DNA of 48,385 nt from Desulfocapsaceae bacterium (lineage in GTDB: Bacteria > Desulfobacterota > Desulfobulbia > Desulfobulbales > Desulfocapsaceae), in contig JAQVER010000018.1 in the NCBI GenBank assembly GCA_028697885.1, positions 1-48,385 on the forward strand. The letters run 5' to 3'. Within the stretch, counting starts at the first letter, position 1; every line of letters begins with the position of its first letter. The position numbers were made by a program, and so were the translations under genes. The notes beneath the pieces were generated by a model, which searched no databases, was not told where the DNA came from, and saw only the letters and a program-made list of their open reading frames with translations. This document shows, one piece after another, positions 45,845 to 48,385 of this stretch.

Positions 45845-46942
45845 CTATTTATCGGTCAAGGTATTGAGGAAGGCGTAAAGGTCGTCGATATCCTGTTCGC
45901 TCAATCCCATGTTGCCTGTCGCAGTGGTCACGTTCTGATCCACCTCTGGGACCAGATCTCCCCTGTCATTCATAAAGGAAATCATCTCTCTTAAGGTAGT
46001 GAAATAACCGTTATGGGAATAGGGGGCCGTCATCGTGATATTTCTCAGGGTCGGTACCTTGAATTTGCCATTTTGGGCCGCATCATTAACTACTGGCCCA
46101 AGTCCCAGATCATAACCATTATACACCGTACCCGGTACGGTCAGTAATCTGTCATTTACCGGTACACCAATATTGAAGTAGCCGTAGTTGGTGAACAGTG
46201 GAGCAGGTTCGTCGCCAACCACTTCATCGGTATGGCATGAAGAACAGTTTGCTTTAAAGAGCTCCTGCCCCTTCAGTTCCTGGGCAGTCAAGGTTTCCGT
46301 GTCAAATTTTGATGTGAATGCGGTGACCTCAGCCGATCGCTCATAAGCCGCTACCATCTTGGCAATCTCGGCATAGGCTGCATCGGCCTTAGCATCTAGA
46401 TAACCATCAGGAGTATCGTCATCGCCAAGAACAGCAAAGAAATCCGGGCCAAAATAACTGACAAAAAGATTCGCATACTGTGATTCGGAAACTCTGATCA
46501 CCACATCTCCCGGTAACGACAAACCCATCTCCACTGGATTTAATGGCGGTCCCTGAGCCTGCTCTGCCAGGGGATCGCCAAGGACTTCTCCTGTTTTACG
46601 ACCATCCCAGAACATGCCGCCGAAATACTCACCGTTCACTTGATACAGTATCGGACTGTAACCGGTGTAGGCTGACGTCGGGGCATTCCTGCCACCTTTT
46701 GATGTGCCGTCATCCCCCAGGGAAACCATTGTATTATAAGGATCCCGGCTGTTAGTCGGATCTGCAAACCCGGCCGTTCGATGGTGGCAGGTAGCGCATG
46801 ACTGTGTTCTGTTTAATGAAAGCCCTTTGTCCATGTAAACGTGTCGGCCCATCTGCTCTTCTAGCGTAAGCTGAACAGCCGAAACTGATCCCGCTCCAAA
46901 AGCCAGAGTAAAGAGTACTGTGTAAAGCATTGTCCTTTTCAT
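45845..46942 (-). CDS. Di-haem cytochrome c peroxidase family protein
   Basis: A 365-residue protein from the ATG at 46942 (AGGAGGG eight bases upstream); the longer frame to 46990 is rejected. It has a Sec signal peptide (cleavage near SVSA-VQL) and two c-type haem sites, CATCH (49-53) and CSSCH (233-237). Typical motifs are MFWDGRKTG, PLNPVEMG, and KVPTLRNITMTAPYSHNG. The family reduces hydrogen peroxide in the periplasm or, in MauG relatives, oxidises proteins. The downstream hairpin and the small exported protein are on the same strand. Confidence 0.92.
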   Translation of the reverse strand: MKRTMLYTVLFTLAFGAGSVSAVQLTLEEQMGRHVYMDKGLSLNRTQSCATCHHRTAGFADPTNSRDPYNTMVSLGDDGTSKGGRNAPTSAYTGYSPILYQVNGEYFGGMFWDGRKTGEVLGDPLAEQAQGPPLNPVEMGLSLPGDVVIRVSESQYANLFVSYFGPDFFAVLGDDDTPDGYLDAKADAAYAEIAKMVAAYERSAEVTAFTSKFDTETLTAQELKGQELFKANCSSCHTDEVVGDEPAPLFTNYGYFNIGVPVNDRLLTVPGTVYNGYDLGLGPVVNDAAQNGKFKVPTLRNITMTAPYSHNGYFTTLREMISFMNDRGDLVPEVDQNVTTATGNMGLSEQDIDDLYAFLNTLTDK

Positions 46943-47262
46943 TTTTCCCTCCTTTTGAAAATTATTATGGAAGCAATCCCCGCTGCCCATTCAAATTCAA
47001 TATTGGCAAGGGGCCAGAAACAATGTTTTTGGGAACTTTTATGCAATGCCGCCAATGTTTGCTGGAGCATCTTCGACACGATGCCTGTCATCAGAACCTG
47101 TTGCAATCAACAAGGTGCTGCCGATCATGTTAGACTTCAGGCATGGAAAGGGAGCAAACAGTAAATGAGCGTGTGGACACCCGTCAGGCGACAGAGGTCT
47201 CTCTGCCGCCTGAGCGAATACCCTGAAAATTTTAGTGACCATTTTATGAACTCAGAGGGATT
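46943..47262. other. Gap between peroxidase and small exported protein
   Basis: This 320-bp gap contains one strong hairpin (47184-47213) and no convincing gene. The peroxidase promoter is expected here, but no clear match was found. Confidence 0.4.
47184..47213. repeat. Stem-loop downstream of the small exported protein gene
   Basis: TCAGGCGaCAGAG and CTCTGcCGCCTGA pair with one mismatch around the loop GTCT. There is no T-run on either side, so it may protect mRNA ends or end transcription by another means. Confidence 0.5.
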
Positions 47263-47670
47263 TTAGTCATTCTCCACCTTGAGCAGCGTATCAACGGTAA
47301 TCATTACCGGTCCTCCCCAGTCCTTGCCATCATTCCATTTATTGGTAGCGGAACTTTTAGCACTGAGGCTTTCTGCTGTGACTTCATCAGGGAAGGTAAT
47401 GGTGACTGTCACGTCATCGTCAAGCAGGGAAAGTCCAGCGAGCAGCCCGTCATCAATAAGATCTTCTGCCGCACTGACTGAATCGGTTGTGATTGTTGTC
47501 GTTCCCATGTCGTCGTCAAAAACCAGATCTGCATGGGGGGTATCGGCCACCATTTCATCGATCATGGCGTAGATCTCTGGATCAACAATATCTTCAGCAG
47601 GATGGTGGGCAAGAGCAGGACTGGCGGCCAGCACTAAACAAAATCCAGAGAAAATTATGCTTTTTTTCAT
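47263..47670 (-). CDS. Small acidic exported protein, unknown function
   Basis: The 135-residue protein has a Sec signal peptide (cleavage near PALA-HHP). The mature part is very acidic, has no Cys, and ends DWGGPVMITVDTLLKVEND. The ribosome site AGGAGG is strong, suggesting good expression. I do not recognise a family. His-His at the mature N-terminus and the acidic patches could bind metal. It lies upstream of the peroxidase on the same strand. Confidence 0.75.
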   Translation of the reverse strand: MKKSIIFSGFCLVLAASPALAHHPAEDIVDPEIYAMIDEMVADTPHADLVFDDDMGTTTITTDSVSAAEDLIDDGLLAGLSLLDDDVTVTITFPDEVTAESLSAKSSATNKWNDGKDWGGPVMITVDTLLKVEND

Positions 47671-47804
47671 GGTAAACCTCCTTTTGGCGGCAAGATCAGT
47701 TGCAGGGATTCACAGCTTCCAAGTTCTTTTATTTTCGTGTTGTCTTGGATTTTGCTATAGTCATTCTCTTTTCTGCCTCGAAATCCTGATAGTGTTAACG
47801 ATCC

Positions 47805-48385
47805 CTATCCCTGCTCCCTCTCTCTGTTTTGTTCCATGCAGCGATTCTGCTGCTTTTTTTCACTTGTGTTTTTCATGCTATTGGACCTGGGCATAGCCGA
47901 ACTTGACACTCTCGTGCTGTCTCTGCGTCCAGCACCTCCCTTTCCACGAGCGAACGTCGTATTGTCAGAGATCAATGCTGCAAGGAAGAGAGCTATGCTA
48001 TAAGGATCTTGTTCTTCGTTATTGTTTCTTCTTTTGCATGCCGGGCTGGATTCATCAAACGGGGAACTATTTCGTTTTTTGTCCATTATCAACACACTGT
48101 TTTCCGCCTCGTAGTCAGGTAAACTCTTATTTACTCCCATGCTTGCCAGGGTTACTGCGAGGAATTTCTTCCACTTGACTGTCGGATTAACAACCTGGAA
48201 GCCTATCATCTGATACATCTCTTTTTTAGTTTCCGATCTCCACTTGGCTTTTAACATGAGTTTGAAATCCTGGAGAGGACCGTGCATGATGCTAAAACAT
48301 TTTTGGGAATGCTCACCAAAATGTGACGGAATTTGACATATTCGAATTCCGGTTATTGAAACATCTTCAACAACCCCAATACAGG
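47805..48385 (-). CDS. PilZ-like domain protein (5' end outside window)
   Basis: The minus-strand frame is open to the window edge; its visible part is 192 residues. It begins GVVEDVSITGIRI, a typical PilZ beta-strand motif, and continues KAKWRSETKKEMYQMIGFQVV, like the end of PilZ domains. The last 100 residues are hydrophilic and of low complexity (KKRNSS, KRRNNNEEQ, SEKKQQN), so the C-terminus could be altered. PilZ proteins commonly bind cyclic di-GMP; the RxxxR end of that motif is outside the window. Confidence 0.5.
   Translation of the reverse strand, partial: CIGVVEDVSITGIRICQIPSHFGEHSQKCFSIMHGPLQDFKLMLKAKWRSETKKEMYQMIGFQVVNPTVKWKKFLAVTLASMGVNKSLPDYEAENSVLIMDKKRNSSPFDESSPACKRRNNNEEQDPYSIALFLAALISDNTTFARGKGGAGRRDSTRVSSSAMPRSNSMKNTSEKKQQNRCMEQNREREQG

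Noticed and set aside
47903-48178. Plus-strand 91-residue Cys-rich frame
   Set aside because: It is antisense to the PilZ-like frame, and its composition looks random with no start signal.

Overview
The window looks like chromosomal DNA of an anaerobic, sulfur-cycling Desulfobacterota bacterium, most likely of the Desulfobulbales type. The basis is protein content: two membrane Hyf/Ehr-like complexes, a SulP anion carrier, an IS200-like/Rhs island, several GAF/PAS kinases and paired ferredoxin-MinD ATPases. This assignment is an inference from gene families; no rRNA or tRNA gene is present to fix it. Nearly everything from 1 to 35.7 kb is on the minus strand; 36.2-39.5 kb is on the plus strand; the remainder is mixed.

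1-17.2 kb (minus): two complete-looking but non-identical energy-converting complexes, each with a NuoH-, NuoK-, NuoN-, NuoCD-, ferredoxin-NuoB- and NuoL-like subunit. Both catalytic large subunits lack the cysteine pairs that bind NiFe, so they are not hydrogenases in the normal sense and fit the Ehr (energy-converting hydrogenase-related) group. The transcription order is B-C-E-F-G-I in the upstream set and C-E-F-G-I-B in the downstream set, whose last gene runs off the window. A SulP carrier with a coiled-coil insertion sits between the two sets. At 17.5-18.6 kb, just upstream of the B gene of the second set, is a protein that resembles the LCIB/C-type carbonic anhydrase family. The SulP gene and the LCIB-like gene share a two-part upstream element with identical internal spacing, which suggests co-regulation and raises the possibility of an inorganic-carbon function for the whole block.

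19.4-28.5 kb (minus): a signalling and redox block. It holds a GAF-GAF-PAS protein with only a HisKA box, a TorD chaperone fused to a molybdopterin oxidoreductase, a CheY-like receiver, a membrane PAS histidine kinase with a small membrane partner, and an NtrC-type sigma-54 activator. A possible sigma-54 promoter lies in front of the small membrane protein. 28.5-35.7 kb (minus): Lon, MltG, a PEP-synthase-like protein with an unrecognised C-terminus, and a phosphatase fused to a YkgJ-like cysteine domain, closely packed and probably cotranscribed with the NtrC gene.

36.2-39.5 kb (plus): a left-handed beta-helix acyltransferase-like protein, then a NifX/MTH1175-like protein with a Gly-rich tail and two MinD-type ATPases with inserted ferredoxin domains.

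39.6-43.7 kb: an accessory island. Copies of a small Y1-type (RAYT/IS200-like) transposase element alternate with two 5'-truncated Rhs C-terminal cassettes. One cassette ends in a phospholipase-A2-like toxin tip followed by a lipoprotein; the other ends in an unrecognised Cys-rich tip followed by a membrane protein. The lipoprotein and the membrane protein are the likely immunity factors. 44.1-48.4 kb: class I fumarase (plus), a di-haem cytochrome c peroxidase family protein, a small acidic exported protein, and the C-terminal part of a PilZ-like protein (all minus).
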